DNA of 64,000 nucleotides, taken from Rutstroemia sp. NJR-2017a BVV2. Taxonomy: Eukaryota > Ascomycota > Leotiomycetes > Helotiales > Rutstroemiaceae. The notes under the pieces were generated by a model. That model ran no database searches. It was given only the letters and a program-made list of their open reading frames with translations, and had not been told where the DNA came from. The stretch covers positions 1,426,001-1,490,000 of the forward strand of contig NJPS01000046.1 in NCBI GenBank assembly GCA_002946415.1. Direction: 5' to 3'. This document shows, one piece after another, positions 1-12,242 of the stretch (its first letter is position 1; every line of letters begins with the position of its first letter). Made by a program: the position numbers and the translations under genes.

Positions 1-1
1 G

Positions 2-112
2 CAGTTGACAAGAGAAGCTAGAGACGATTTTGAAATCTTGGGTCAGAAATGTTGGGTGGAGATGGAAAAACTGAGAAAAGAATGGGAGGATAGATTGGGG
101 GTGAAGAAGTGA
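2..112 (+). CDS. 3' end of an unidentified gene (partial)
   Basis: From base 2 one frame is open for 36 codons to a TGA at 110-112. It encodes a highly charged, Glu/Lys/Arg-rich stretch with Trp and Leu spacing like the end of an amphipathic or coiled-coil helix, and the composition is coding-like. The gene enters from the left edge, so no start or domain can be seen. I do not recognise the family. It could also be chance read-through, since only 111 bases are available. Confidence 0.4.
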   Translation, partial: QLTREARDDFEILGQKCWVEMEKLRKEWEDRLGVKK

Positions 113-3100
113 GGTGCTTTATGGGCTTTTAGGTTTGTCTGTATCCTTCATCGTCTTCATGGCGTGTATCAATACGGAAGCATTGTTTTTCATGAATATT
201 AGAAAGAGGGGTGTGGAGTGGGAACCACTATTTGGATCGTGGATATCCAGAGATATTCTTGCTTTTTATGCTCTTTACGAAGGTCTTTATGTTTATTTAA
301 TACTTGATTGCATATATTCATTAAGCCATATTTTCAGGACACATTGTGTGATACACCGAGCCAGTATAATGTATATCTTAAGTGACTTCCCAACGACAAT
401 CGGTTTATGCTGCCAGCAGCAAAGTTGGGGTCTCAGGTCTGCCTACTCCAGGTTCTCGGCCAGTATTCCAATAAACTGTAGCAAGAGGTCAAGACAGTTG
501 TAACAATGAACCAGAACCTCTTGCTCTCCCCTTGATTTCTCGCAGATTACATTCAAGCAGCGAGTACGATTCCATTCCATCTCTGTCTTCCCATCGTCGT
601 CCCCTGCGATTCACTACAGTACAACCATCCGCTGAGAACCAGAAAATGTCTTTCTAAACCAACAGCCGTGTTCTAAGCAGGTGTCTCTTCATGCACGACT
701 TCGCTTCCATAGCTTCTTCGTCATAAAAACCTCCTGAGCTTTACAAATACAGTCTAGACAGACACACTGCTGACAAACACATCATATCATGGCCTGCTCG
801 TGCAAGTATCGAACTACTAAACACCATCTATAGATTCGATCATGCAAGTACACCCTCAGATACATGCGAGTCAAAGAAACGCCATCCCACGGGTAGAAAG
901 TGACCACGGTGTGCTTCTCAAGTGTTGGAGCAACTCTGGGGGAAAGTAAATTAGTACTTACTAATTCTGCGGGTTGCCTCTATGTCTACAGCTTGATGAT
1001 AACTATTCATGCATCTCTAAACTCATTATACTGACAGGCGTTGGATAAACAGAAATCCAGGAATTATGATCAGAGGAGTATCATACCATACCATACCTGC
1101 CTACCAACAACGACCGACATCCGACCTCATCTGCGGTGCTCCATCAACAGTATCCGGTAACAGTTTCCAGGAAACGCGCTGATGATAAGCACCTGGTATC
1201 TGTGTGGTTATTTCTGCTCCTCGTTTTCTCTCCCTCCCGCTCTCATACACCCATATATGTCCAGCTCGCCTCTCGCCCTCAAACAAAACTGACACCTCCA
1301 TCCATCCCCCCTTCATTCCAAACCACAAGTAGACATAGCCGCTATCCACCAAACCATACAAACTCGCCATCGCAGATAACACCTCGTCCCAACGATGGAG
1401 CGCGCGCATGGACAAACACACCATCCGCATCCACTCTCCTGTACCCACCGACAACGTGCAGCAGTTTCTTCCCCGCGACAGGTCTATGATTTGTGATGTT
1501 TTCTCAGCAAAGATGATCTCCATGCGCCATTCATATTGTCCGCAAGAGGTAACTTCACGGGCGAGCTGTGCTTGTGGTTAAAACATTGGAGTGGTTTGCG
1601 CCGTTTTGATACCGATGGGCTAGGTTATTTAGCTTGGTCGCGGGATGGGAGGTAGTGAAGGAGATGTAAATTAGGTTATTGATAGAGGTTTGGGTTTCAG
1701 GAGCAATGCTAGTTTTTCGGTTTAGATAGCTTACTTAGGGATTGGCAATGGAGTTTTCGTATACTGGACTCGGGTAGAGTACTTTGCAGGATATCACATT
1801 GTGCTTGAGAAGACACTCGCGCTGAAGGTATGGATTTTGGATCAAACAGCTATGCTATCGACTCTTCGATGCTGCGGCTACTATACTGATGGAGATATGA
1901 TGGACCGTCATGGTCTCATCATCATGTTCAGATGCACTCGCTGCCCCTCTCCGGGTCAACAGTTGGGTTTAGCTATGTCGAGGTAGTCTCCATCAGATAA
2001 TTTATCGCGAAATGCACAATACTGAGATGTTAATGCTCCAGGCTAATGCCATTTGCTCGATTAAAATAGATATCCCCGAGTTGCAACGTTTCTATCTGCG
2101 ACTAGAATCATGTAGTTCAACCAGGATGGTCGAGTGGAAGTAAAAGAAACTTGTGTCTAGTCACTTGCACACTAGAATTCCGCCTCATTTCAACTTAACA
2201 AGACGCTGTCAAGCAGTTGGTGCGGTCTCCAAGTCGAGGTCGACTGTTTGCTCGTCAACCCCTGCCTTGCGTAGGATCTATTCGATATTTCGGAGCACTG
2301 AGCGGGTTCGAACAAGCAAAGCTTTTCGCATTCTTTGAGTTGCCTTCTACCTCGATTTCATCACCAACAAAGGATGTATCCTTCTCTTAGTTCATCCCAA
2401 AGTCTGATCCATCGCCTTGAGGTTACGATACGAATCTTTCCAACCTTCAATCTTGCTATTTTCACAATCCGTACTTCAAAAGTGGAGTCACAGTGTCGCC
2501 TGTCTCCAAATCACGATGCGAACATAATTAAGTAGATGAAGGAAGCGGCTGAAATAATATCAAGCTTGCTTATTCATGACATTGTTGGCTCCTTCGTAAT
2601 CGTAATCCTCGCTTAAGCGCATACGAAGGAGCAGCGCTCCGCTGGAACGTAAAAGAAGATGACAAGAATGACGATGGTCTCAAAAACTGGATTCGGGATC
2701 AAACTCTGAATTTGCGATACGTAAGGTATTGCATTGAAAGGAAATACCGAGCTTAAGGTTCTTCGGCATGAGCGGAGGATGGTGGTATTCATGCGTCCTT
2801 GTTACCCCACACTACCTGCTTTTGCATGCTGGTCGGGATAACCTCGCGGAATTCATTTCCAGCCGAGTAGACAAGGAGAGGGCAGTGCAGGAGCAAGAGT
2901 TAAGAGGAGATCAGATCTTGGTGCCTATCGTATGGGCGACGAAAACAAATACCAGAATGAAGGATGAAAGCAGGCAAAATACGTAAGCATAATATTCGCC
3001 CTTCATAATCAACAGCACAGTATGGGTGGCTATGTAAAACAAACCCACTTCTGAGTAGACTGCTCAGACACCGTTGGAAAAGAGAATGAAATGCCCATTG

Positions 3101-6100
3101 ATACATTTAGATGACGTGCGAAATTGCATCAGCATGTTCAAGCATAGAACTCCGACCGCCGAGATTGTACTCAAACTTGCTCGTCGTCGGAACTTCTGCA
3201 AGCTGCTCTCTTCCGGCTAGAACATGGTTCGGGTGGACAGTAGACACAGAGTAGAACGAGGCGGAGCAAGTGAGAGAGACGTAGGCGAGTTCGCGAAAGC
3301 ACACGATAACCAATAGCTGCGAAAGCGCTTGATGAGATGAAATCGTGCGAGCATTCCTTTATTAAACCATGACGAGCGTTGGTCGCTTCGGTCTATTTTT
3401 GACATGCGCGACAACTGTGCCATACAGAGCGAACCAACTAAAACATTAAACGCGCAATTTTAGATGCGAGATCGGGAGAGCAAACAACGCTATGCCGTGA
3501 GGTTTGTTTTGATGCACATCAGTTTCGCAAGGTTGGCAAAAATAGACATTGGCGCTTAAGGGTACAGCCAACACCAGATGAAGCCACTTCCGCGCGTTGC
3601 ATCTAGCCGCCGGTACATGGTTTTGATGAGACCTAGGGCTGCGACCCGTAGCGCTTTCATTATGTAGTGCGATGGGAGAGCAGAGACATCTCCAAGGATT
3701 TCATAGGTCCCTTCGTGTCCCTAGCGTCTTGAGACCAGATCGGATGAACGGCCTGAGCCGATAAGCAAAAGATGCACGAAGGTATTATTGAAGATTCCCA
3801 AAGCGATGTGCTGAAGGAGGCCCGGAGTGGCCGCATGATAGATGTAAGACATAGCGACCTAAATTGGATGCACTTCGTAGTGATGATCGATGATTGATGA
3901 TTTGACGTCGATTTGCTTTCTCCATTTGTCGCACTGCCACACCTTCGTATGGTATTGCATTCTGAAAGTCTTCTCGTGATGTGTGGGATGTTCGGATGTG
4001 GTAGTCTTTCTGGGTCTCATTGGCCACCGAAATTTTGGTGTGTCGACCAACGGGCATAGCTGATTTGCTTCACGTCTTACCTGAACGAATGAAAGGCTTA
4101 TCTCACTTGCTGAAGATCAATATTATATTCGCCGCCGTGCATTCTCTTCTTCAAAGCAGGAAAACGAGCAATTAATGTGGATGGTTTCCGGATGCGAAGA
4201 GGCAGTGGTAGTGCGTCGTAGGCGATTTCAGTTTGAGATGGAGGTTTGTTTCAGGCGATACCATCCACCTCAGCCAGTAAGAATGATGGACATGAGATCT
4301 GATCATCCATACTTCGTACTTCCCGTATAGTTGCCAGAACTGCGCAGCTGCGCTTCAACCACAAAGATATCAAATGTTTTTCTCGCAACCGGCCTCGGAG
4401 TTCTGCCTCTCACTTTCGCCTTGGTCGGCATTACCTGCACGTTGCCACATCTGACCTGACATGACAATATGTACGATGTATGCGTGGTGTTCGTGTTTTT
4501 TTTTCTGCGTCGGCGATGGTTGTCTCGCAGTAGCTGTAGCAATACTAAAAAAAGGGGCTGGGGCAGCAGTTCTAGCAGTAGCGTGGCCCCATGGTTAAGC
4601 TTTAGGGCCCTCTAGCCTCTAGGACGGTCCCTAAGTGAGGCTTTGCACTGGGTGGTGGAATCTCCGACTCTTCATTGGACCCCGCCCTCCCATTCGGTCG
4701 CAGTTACCCGACTGCGTCCGGGGAGATCTTTTCTTCGAATGAACTTAACTTGGAACTTGGGTTTATTCGTAATCGGCCGCCGTCAAATGCCCCTCCATGC
4801 AGACTGGGCATCCCGCGGCATCCTATCATGGATCTTTATCGTGGCTATCATCGCCATCGTCGCCCATCGCCATCCTTGCTGTGGATATTGAACATACTGG
4901 CTGGCATGTTGCGGTCAAGGCTTGGGAATTCTTAAGTCCTAAGGGGAGAGAGAGGCTATCGGCTATTACCCTTCCTCGCCTTCTTCGCATTAATCACACA
5001 GCTTCATCCAGCCATCCCTCTCAGCCACCAAGTGCTGGGTAGCATGTAGTTATTGCAATATGTACAAAACGTGTGATTCACAGAAACTCTTGACTTCTCT
5101 CTTGGACATCGAAGAGGTTGGTTGGGCTGGGCATCGCCGACGGAAAGAAGGAAAAAATCGTCATCCCCGGATTGCGCATGATGTGTCCAGTGGAGCTGCA
5201 AGCATTCTCAAGTTGATCCAACCTTACCAAGCATTGACCAGATGAATGATCAATCACCACCGAGCAGCCAAAAATCTATACTTCCAGACTCATATTTTTT
5301 CGTGCAGGGTGTTTTGATGTGTGATCGCTGTCAAATCATGGGATGTTCGCTGAAGTGTCACATTCACCGCCTACACTTCAAAGACGTCGACACGTATAAC
5401 TTGATCCATTTAAATACAGGTCCAGCATTACTCGCATCAATGATGTCGACCATTCATCTTCTGAAGTTTTCGATATATTCGTCCTTCTGCATACCTAGGT
5501 AGATGCATAGTCACAGAAAGTCGGCTAGATTGAATCATTCCCCTTCATTACCAATTAGCCATTACCAACACTCCGTATTCTCCTTACATACAGACTACAG
5601 TGCACAGTGTACAGTGACTGTACTGTACATTGCTCCTGGCCTCATCAATAATTCGTGTATCTATTGTTATTGGTATTGAGTTCCATAGCTACCAAGACCG
5701 AAAAGTCTCCCGTGGTTTCAGCCCTCTTGGTCGGTAGTCATCTCAGCGAATCGAAGCGATCCAAGGAGGAGATCAACGAAGAAACAAAACGTGGAGAAGC
5801 GACAGTGCGAGAAGCACGACGAGAACTTGCAGTTCATATAGCCCGCAGAACACGGCATAACAAGTTGACAAGCAACCATTGGAACCGGCTTATGCTCACG
5901 CTCTGACTTGGCCCAACAACCTCCGGAAAGTCTCTGCCTCCCTAGACATTTCGAAATCGCGACTTTCTTGTTTGACCTTGACTTGGACTTGCACCACGTC
6001 TTCAACACCGATTTGCTTCTGGGGCATTACCAGCGAATCAAGCACCGTTGCTTTTTCCATTGCTCTGTTGATTTGCTTGATCCTCGGGCGCAAGGTGGGC

Positions 6101-7660
6101 TGAACACTTGAAACCTTTTGCAGACCCGCTGTAGCCACGCCACCAGTCGACCTCTACTCTGTATCCCTGTCATCCTGATCGACCAGCTCCTAGTCTTCCC
6201 TAGATACAGCGGGGCCCTGTCGAAAGCCATTTGCATCCTTGGTCCGTTTTGAGAGCGAGGGGTACGATCCCAAGCATTCCTCTTATTCCTTTACCAGCGC
6301 CTACCCGAGCTAGGGGGCTTCCATTTTGGATTTGTGCTAGTCGTCCACCCCGAGCCAATAATTCCCCATCCATTTCGACGTTTCCTTACTGGCCTGAAAA
6401 TACTTCTTCCTGGCAAGGAAAAGCTGGAACGAACTGGAATTCGATAGGGAGAAAAGCATTGGAGCGTATTGAAAACAATTAAAGCCTCCTGGAAGTGGTT
6501 CCCCCATTCTAGCCGATACCTCCTTCGTATGCATATCGGAAAGTAATATACATAGCTCCTCATATCTCCCCCCAGCCTGCATCTGCGGAAGAAGACCTCG
6601 TCTACATATTTCAGCATCCACTTTCAGCATTCTTCCTTTTATATACTCGCCCAACCCACTCCGCATCCAACACAGCACAGCTCATCCGATTTTCGCTCGA
6701 CCTTCACCGTCGACCGCCTTTTCTCACGCCTTCGCCTTCCGCCTTTTGCCTTTCTGTGGGGTAACCCATCAAATCACCCACCGTTCCCCTCCAACGAACG
6801 AAATCGAAACGAAACAGATAGAACCAAACAATATCTTCCTAATTGGTACTTTCATTTCGTCTCAAAAGTTCAGACAGTTCAGACGTTTTACCAGTCGCCC
6901 ATAAACTCTCTCGACACTTCTCAACCTCTCACCAAGAGACCCAAAAAGGTCCTCCGCGCCTATCTGCATCGCATCGCTTCTCTCTTCAGCCACCCCTACC
7001 AACAACCCTTGCTACCGGATCCGCCCTGGTGATCGCCCTTTTGTCAGGCTTGCGGCGAGGCAATTTACATTTTTATATAGCCAACTGAATCCTCTCATTG
7101 CCTCCTCGACGCACAGCACAGTAACCCGCTGCGCCAACCTCCTCCTTCAACCATAGGATTCCGCTGGTCGGATCTTTTCTCACTCATTCGCGAAATTTGA
7201 TATTCGTTATTACGAGTCCATCGTCACCTCTCGCTCGATATCGTTCTTCGTCATTTGTCATTTGGATAGTCACTTACCTATCCAATCTCACGACTTCGTC
7301 GAAGCTTCCAATTCACTTCTTCTTAGTGTTACCCAACACTTTTTTCTTATTCCTCAATACTTACCTTTCACGCTATTGTTGGAATTACCTCACCATAGCC
7401 GACCCGACGATTCACCTCAGCCGTTCCGAGACCAAAATACCTCGTACATTACGACAATAGCAACAATACAGACATTTAATTATCTCACAGGACAATAACG
7501 ACTTTCTTTTTCAGTTTTTACAACCTAGAGCTTGTTGTATCTTTATTCTTTTATCCTCTTCTTCTTGTTTCAATTTGCATTTCCAAGTCTAGATCGATCA
7601 TCTTCCAAAGGATACACCAGCAACTAGATCAAGTACTAGACCAAGAAAGAAATATACATC
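113..7660. other. Long gene-poor interval upstream of the cyclin gene
   Basis: About 7.5 kb with many short random frames but no recognisable domain, no convincing exon chain and no transposon remnant on either strand. Visible features are an inverted motif GTACAGT-G-ACTGTAC at 5609-5623, a GC-rich patch near 4560-4830, and from about 6650 to 7640 a strongly pyrimidine-rich stretch typical of a fungal promoter and 5' leader. The last kilobase is probably the promoter and leader of the cyclin. The rest is unexplained. Confidence 0.6.
7187..7195 (+). promoter_or_regulatory. SCB/E2F-like site in the cyclin upstream region
   Basis: TTCGCGAAA lies about 470 bases before the cyclin ATG. CGCGAAA is the core recognised by SBF/MBF-type G1/S regulators in fungi. 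Its position before a G1-type cyclin makes it a plausible cell-cycle element, but one short match can arise by chance. Confidence 0.35.
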
Positions 7661-8785
7661 ATGTCATACAATTCAAGAGCTCCTAGAGCTTCGAACGAGG
7701 CAGCTCTGGAACGCTTCATCTACATGCCTGTCAGTTCACAAATGATCAGCTACCTTGCCCAAAAGGCTTCAGAAGTCATTCAGTGTGAACCTTCACAGCC
7801 ACAGTCGAGTCAATTGCCGTCACCACCAGATACTCCACCTCGAGACAGACGATCACGATCAGATTTACCATCCTTGGAGAGATTCATCACATCTTTAGTC
7901 AAAAAGTCGAATGTCCAAGTACCTACACTCATGGCAAGTTTAGTGTATCTCGCGAGGCTAAAGACGAAGTTACCACCAGTTGCGAAGGGATTGAGATGCA
8001 CAGTTCACAGAATCTTCCTCGCTGCACTAATTCTGGCTGCCAAGTTCTTGAATGACTCGTCGCCAAAGAACAAGCACTGGGCAGAGTACTCCAACGTGCG
8101 AGCTTACGAAGGATTTGGATTCTCTCGAACAGAAGTGAATCTCATGGAGAAGCAGCTACTTTTCCTCCTCGATTGGGATTTAATCATTACCTCCGATGAC
8201 CTCTACACACACTTGGAACCATTCCTTACACCAATCCGACGCGAAATCGACATCCAAGAAGAACACAGCCGCTTCCAAGAAGCACAGGAGCAAGCTCTTC
8301 GAGAACAGCGAGCGCAAGCCGAAGCACTATCATTCGACCCGACTGGACGATACTGGATGCCATCTTACGAAGAAAAGTACATGTCATTCTACAGCGAACA
8401 ACAAGCATACCAGAACCACTACCCATCACCACCTTCATCCTCTGAAGTACCTGGTCTATCTCGCAGCGGTACCCTCGACACACTGGATGCCACGTCATCC
8501 TCTGCGTCTTCATACATGTCTGAATTATCTCGAGCAGGAACTCCCCTCTCATCTATTGGCAGTGACTTAGACGCCATGCAATGCGAGACCTACTCACCTT
8601 CCGGCGTCATCCGCGATGTTGTCACCGTATACGTTCCTACTGCCGATGGCAAGGGCACCCGACCCATGCTTCCCTACGAAATTGACAACATGTCATTGGT
8701 GGACGAGAAGCGTCGAGCAGTAAAGAAACCAAAGGGAAACATCTTCAGTCGGTTCCTTGGTGGTCAACGAAATTACGTATCATGA
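7661..8785 (+). CDS. PCL1: PCL1/PCL2-type cyclin (Pho85-family cyclin)
   Basis: Single-exon gene of 374 residues. A cyclin box spans about residues 71-175, starting LERFITSLVKKS, with the Pcl-type core around 110-145 (LRCTVHRIFLAALILAAKFL, then NDSSPKNKHW) and the end of the box at LMEKQLLFLLDWDL. This is the PCL1/PCL2 class that partners Pho85-like kinases in G1 progression, polarity and, in Aspergillus (PclA), conidiation. The C-terminal half is low-complexity, Ser/Thr/Pro-rich and probably a site of phosphorylation and turnover. The ATG at 7661 is the first in frame after a long CT-rich leader. An SCB-like element lies upstream. Family assignment is firm; the exact PCL subtype is inferred. 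Confidence 0.93.
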   Translation: MSYNSRAPRASNEAALERFIYMPVSSQMISYLAQKASEVIQCEPSQPQSSQLPSPPDTPPRDRRSRSDLPSLERFITSLVKKSNVQVPTLMASLVYLARLKTKLPPVAKGLRCTVHRIFLAALILAAKFLNDSSPKNKHWAEYSNVRAYEGFGFSRTEVNLMEKQLLFLLDWDLIITSDDLYTHLEPFLTPIRREIDIQEEHSRFQEAQEQALREQRAQAEALSFDPTGRYWMPSYEEKYMSFYSEQQAYQNHYPSPPSSSEVPGLSRSGTLDTLDATSSSASSYMSELSRAGTPLSSIGSDLDAMQCETYSPSGVIRDVVTVYVPTADGKGTRPMLPYEIDNMSLVDEKRRAVKKPKGNIFSRFLGGQRNYVS

Positions 8786-9814
8786 GACTTTTCTTCGCGG
8801 AGTTTGGCATTGGATTGAGCGCTTGACCTGACGAATTTCTTATGTACTCATTTAACGAAAACCCGTCTTCATTTTTCATTTTTCTTATCTCTTTACCTGA
8901 TCACGGGCATCAGGTATCACATACATCATTGCATTGGGCGGCGTTTACAGGGCGTTTAGATTCACATCTATGGGGATGTGATAGGACAAGTTAAAAATGG
9001 TTGGGCTGAGAAGAGGGAAAGCCTCAATCTGGATTATTGAGGATGCTCCTTTGGTTCTGAGGTCCCTTTGGATGGGGGTTTGGTTGGGTGGTCACCGCCC
9101 TAACTTTGGGAATTTGTTTTTCATCCCCCATGAACTTGAGCGTATGGGATGCGAGGGTAGAATCATAGCATTACGTTTATATAACATGGCATGACTGTGG
9201 GATATGGATCGATTTTGGTCATGGGAGCATGGAAACAAATCGATAGGAATGAACTGAGATAGGATTATAATAATTAATACTGTTGAAACCTTCCAAACCA
9301 CTTCTTCCTGTTTCAAACTTCGTGAAAACCTTCGTAAGCGTGACGTTGGTGATAGCTAGCATGTCAAGGGTCCCTGCGCATCTTCCCTTTACGGAAAACC
9401 CTTGCGTATGCGCTACATGGGTCTTATCTACAGGAGAACATAAGGTTGTAGGAGAATAATTAAGGTTGTTTGGATGTATATTTAGAGAGCTATTGGACAG
9501 CTGAATCGTCTTCCACCATCGCATCGTCGTGCAAGCCGGCGGATTGTACTCCAACATGCGACGCACAAGGCAAATTATGGCGACGCTGCTGCCTATTTCT
9601 CCAACACGTGAAGGTCGCGTGACGCGCGTGGCTGGCAGCTGCGATGCTTCGTTTGCAAGGATTAATTAATAAGGTAATCTTCGTTTCGATCCGTCATGTG
9701 TGTGTAATCATCTTGAAACATCCTCCCACCCCTTGTCACAGATAGATTCCCCCGACAACGCCTGCGCAACTCATCTGCTCAGCGTGTGGCTTTGTGCACG
9801 CAGCCCACATCAGC
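8786..9814. other. Intergenic: cyclin 3' end and archaemetzincin promoter
   Basis: No supported gene. The first part is AT-rich and probably the cyclin 3' UTR. The segment near 9600-9640 is GC-rich with a CACGTG E-box core near 9605 and overlapping CGCG steps, consistent with the promoter of the downstream gene. Confidence 0.5.
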
Positions 9815-11179
9815 ATGTCTTCTCCCACTTGTGCGCACGCCCGTCTCCGTGTCACTCCGCATCCTTCGCAGACCCGGTTTCTGGGCGTTTCTCCACGCGA
9901 CCGCGCTGCGGCGGCCGCTCCTGCGGTTCTCAGACGAGCCGTGCTGGATTGCGCGGCCGGCGGTCTGTCTGCGGATGGCTTTGCGGCTACGTTTCCGGGG
10001 CCGTTGGGGCTGCTGGGTGATGATTTGGTGATGGACCCGAAGTATCCTCCTCAGAGTTTCAGGGAGTGGAGGGGGGAACGTCAGCGCAATAAAGTGGGTG
10101 CGGAGGGGAGAAGGACGATTTATGTGGTTGGACCGCCGGTGGTGGAGGATGGTGCGCAGAAAGGATTCATGAGAGGCTGGACGGAGTGTGATGTCAAGGG
10201 AGCAGATGCGAAAGCCATTGGTGGGAGCAAGACCAATGGGTGGGAGAAGGACGTGGTCGAATATCTGGAAGCTTTCTATCATGGACTACCAGTCAAACTA
10301 TTGAATGCCTCCGGCTTGCATTTCACTCCGTGGGACACAACGCCGTCCCAGCCCGCGAGATCAAAATCCCGCTCATCAACTAAAGCTCGGAAACCTAAAG
10401 AACCCTCATACATCGGTCTCCGCACAGCCGAAGAACTGATTGGAATCCGCTACCGAGCAACCCCATCCGCACACTACAGTCATCAACTTAATCTGGACGA
10501 TCTCTTGGACGCTGCTATTTCCATCTTACCAGATGACGCATATGCATTGCTGATGCTAGTCGATCAAGACTTATACGAAGACGACGACGATGAATTCGTC
10601 TGCGGAAGAGCTTATGGTGGAAGCAGAGTCGCTGTTGTTTCTCGCGCGAGATACAATCCCCTGCTTGACGAAGAGCAGGATGTTACTAGGGAACATGCTT
10701 GGCCCGCAAGTCATTGTGAGATGTACATGGCGGAATGTTGCGGGAAAGCCGTGGCGAAAATGAGGAGCAAAGGGGTCTTTGCAATTGAGGATAGTCCCCT
10801 CCGTCTAGCTGTTACTGCGCACACAACTTTGCATGCTAGCGCTATGACTTCAGAGCAGTTGGCGGGGCTGTGGCTTAGTCGGATATGTCGCACGGCAAGT
10901 CATGAGCTGGGACATTGTTTTGGGATAGATCATTGTGTGTATTATGCTTGCTGTATGCAGGGCAGTGCGTCGATTGTGGAGGATGCTAGACAGCCGCCGT
11001 ATTTGTGTCCGGTGGATTTGCAGAAGGTGGTTAGAGCGACTGGGGCGGATGTGGAGGAGAGATATAGGGCTTTGAGGGGCTTTTGTGCAAAGTGGGAGGG
11101 CGTGTGTATGTTTGCGGCGTGGGGGAAGTGGATTGAGGGGAGACTGAAGCAGATTAAAGATGTGGGTCAGCAGGAGTAG
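9815..11179 (+). CDS. Archaemetzincin-type zinc metalloprotease (M54)
   Basis: Intronless, 454 residues. The diagnostic motif starts at residue 363: HELGHCFGIDHC, then four residues, C379, C380 and M381. This matches the archaemetzincin signature HExxHxxGxxHC-x4-CxM, with H363, H367 and H373 as catalytic zinc ligands and E364 as general base. The second zinc site normally ends in CxxC; here C398 is followed by P-V-D, so the last Cys is Asp401. The N-terminal 65 residues are Ala/Arg-rich and poorly constrained. The ATG at 9815 is the first in frame; the frame is open further upstream only to a GTG. Mammalian homologues are AMZ1/AMZ2; physiological substrates in fungi are unknown. Confidence 0.92.
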   Translation: MSSPTCAHARLRVTPHPSQTRFLGVSPRDRAAAAAPAVLRRAVLDCAAGGLSADGFAATFPGPLGLLGDDLVMDPKYPPQSFREWRGERQRNKVGAEGRRTIYVVGPPVVEDGAQKGFMRGWTECDVKGADAKAIGGSKTNGWEKDVVEYLEAFYHGLPVKLLNASGLHFTPWDTTPSQPARSKSRSSTKARKPKEPSYIGLRTAEELIGIRYRATPSAHYSHQLNLDDLLDAAISILPDDAYALLMLVDQDLYEDDDDEFVCGRAYGGSRVAVVSRARYNPLLDEEQDVTREHAWPASHCEMYMAECCGKAVAKMRSKGVFAIEDSPLRLAVTAHTTLHASAMTSEQLAGLWLSRICRTASHELGHCFGIDHCVYYACCMQGSASIVEDARQPPYLCPVDLQKVVRATGADVEERYRALRGFCAKWEGVCMFAAWGKWIEGRLKQIKDVGQQE

Positions 11180-11662
11180 AGTGTTGTAGGAGCCTGGATG
11201 GAAGATATAAACTCGTTTTGCATACTAAATGTAGAGCAGGGAGAGCATTACTGGCCGAGGTCGTACTCTAAGGTGGATGAGCTACAAACTTCGTAATGGA
11301 ATTTCTATTTGACACAAATACCTTCATATGTTCGTTTGTCTTTGGGTCCTAGATTCACCTTCAACGTCGTGTTCAATCCAATGCCACTTTACCACCAGTC
11401 GACATCAGGACATCTCCTGACACCCGAATCGACAGCTCTGAAAGGCACCTCGAAATGCCACAGCTTCTTCTGCCCACTTCATCTCCAACCCAAGATTGTT
11501 GTACTCGACTCGAAGGATATAATGATCATCGTCGTTATGTTTATACATCGTTATACAAATGCCAACGCCGTTTTCCCAACCATAAAAGCCTGTGCATGAT
11601 TAGCCAAAGTCTACAGCAAGAACATAGCAACCGTATATACCATTCCATTCCATGTCAACCGT
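11180..11662. other. Convergent intergenic region
   Basis: Lies between the stop codons of the archaemetzincin (+) and mL41 (-) genes. It holds the two 3' UTRs and no additional gene that I can see. Confidence 0.6.
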
Positions 11663-12033
11663 CTAGATCGTATGATCAGAAAGTTCCTTCCACTTTGCCA
11701 AATATGCTTCTCCACTGAAAGCACCTTTAGAATCCTTTTCGAAGCGTCCTCGCGGAGCTTTGATTTTGCGGGTAACAAATGGCGTAAGCTATATATATGT
11801 TAGCAGTAAATTCAATACTCAATTACAGACTCTGGAAACCATACCTTGGTATCTTTTAAGTTCTGCGGCACAACATATGTCCTGACTTTATCCCACTCAA
11901 TTATATACCCTCCATGCTGTGTATGTCGACCTGTCGAGCCCGTCCCAGTACCCTTATAAAATCCTTTATTCGCCTGCTTCGTTGTAAGCCTAAGGCGCGA
12001 AATGCGCTGCATCAAAGACGAAGTGGCCTTCAT
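11663..12033 (-). CDS. MRPL27: Mitochondrial large-subunit ribosomal protein mL41 (MRPL27)
   Basis: Two exons on the minus strand, 12033..11845 and 11788..11663, with a 56-bp intron (donor GTATGG, acceptor after ATATATATAG), giving 104 residues. Exon 1 carries the mL41 signature [19 protein letters not shown], then [10 protein letters not shown]. Exon 2 continues [16 protein letters not shown], matching the fungal 54S protein L27/mL41 layout. The basic, Ser-rich N-terminus fits a mitochondrial import signal. The start is the first ATG in frame; upstream codons are TTG only. It is transcribed divergently from UTP14, 209 bp apart, so a shared promoter for cytosolic and mitochondrial ribosome genes is likely. 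Confidence 0.93.
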
Positions 12034-12242
12034 GGTTGGAATCGCTATTCGTATCAACAAGTCTTGTCTTGTGATTCTTCAAAATTGTGAATCCCCAGAT
12101 AATTGCCAGATGACGCTAGCGGCCGCGGAACCCGGCGGCGCAAGCAGAAAAAAATGTTTCCCGATAAAATTGATAAAAGATTAGCACACTATCAAGTCCA
12201 GGGTATATTTTTGTTTCTGCTACAGGATTGAATTGTACAATT
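12034..12242. promoter_or_regulatory. Bidirectional promoter between mL41 and UTP14
   Basis: Only 209 bp separate the two start codons on opposite strands, so both leaders and promoters must fit here. The centre has a GC-rich block (12117-12140) including a NotI-type octamer, flanked by AT-rich DNA on the UTP14 side. I see no clear PAC or RRPE box. Confidence 0.7.

Noticed and set aside
1101..1523. 140-codon open frame on the minus strand (and an overlapping plus-strand frame)
   Set aside because: Composition is not coding-like, there is no domain or splice partner, and both strands are open equally.
2303..2316. GGTTCGAAC resembling a tRNA B box
   Set aside because: No matching A box or stems upstream; a chance match.
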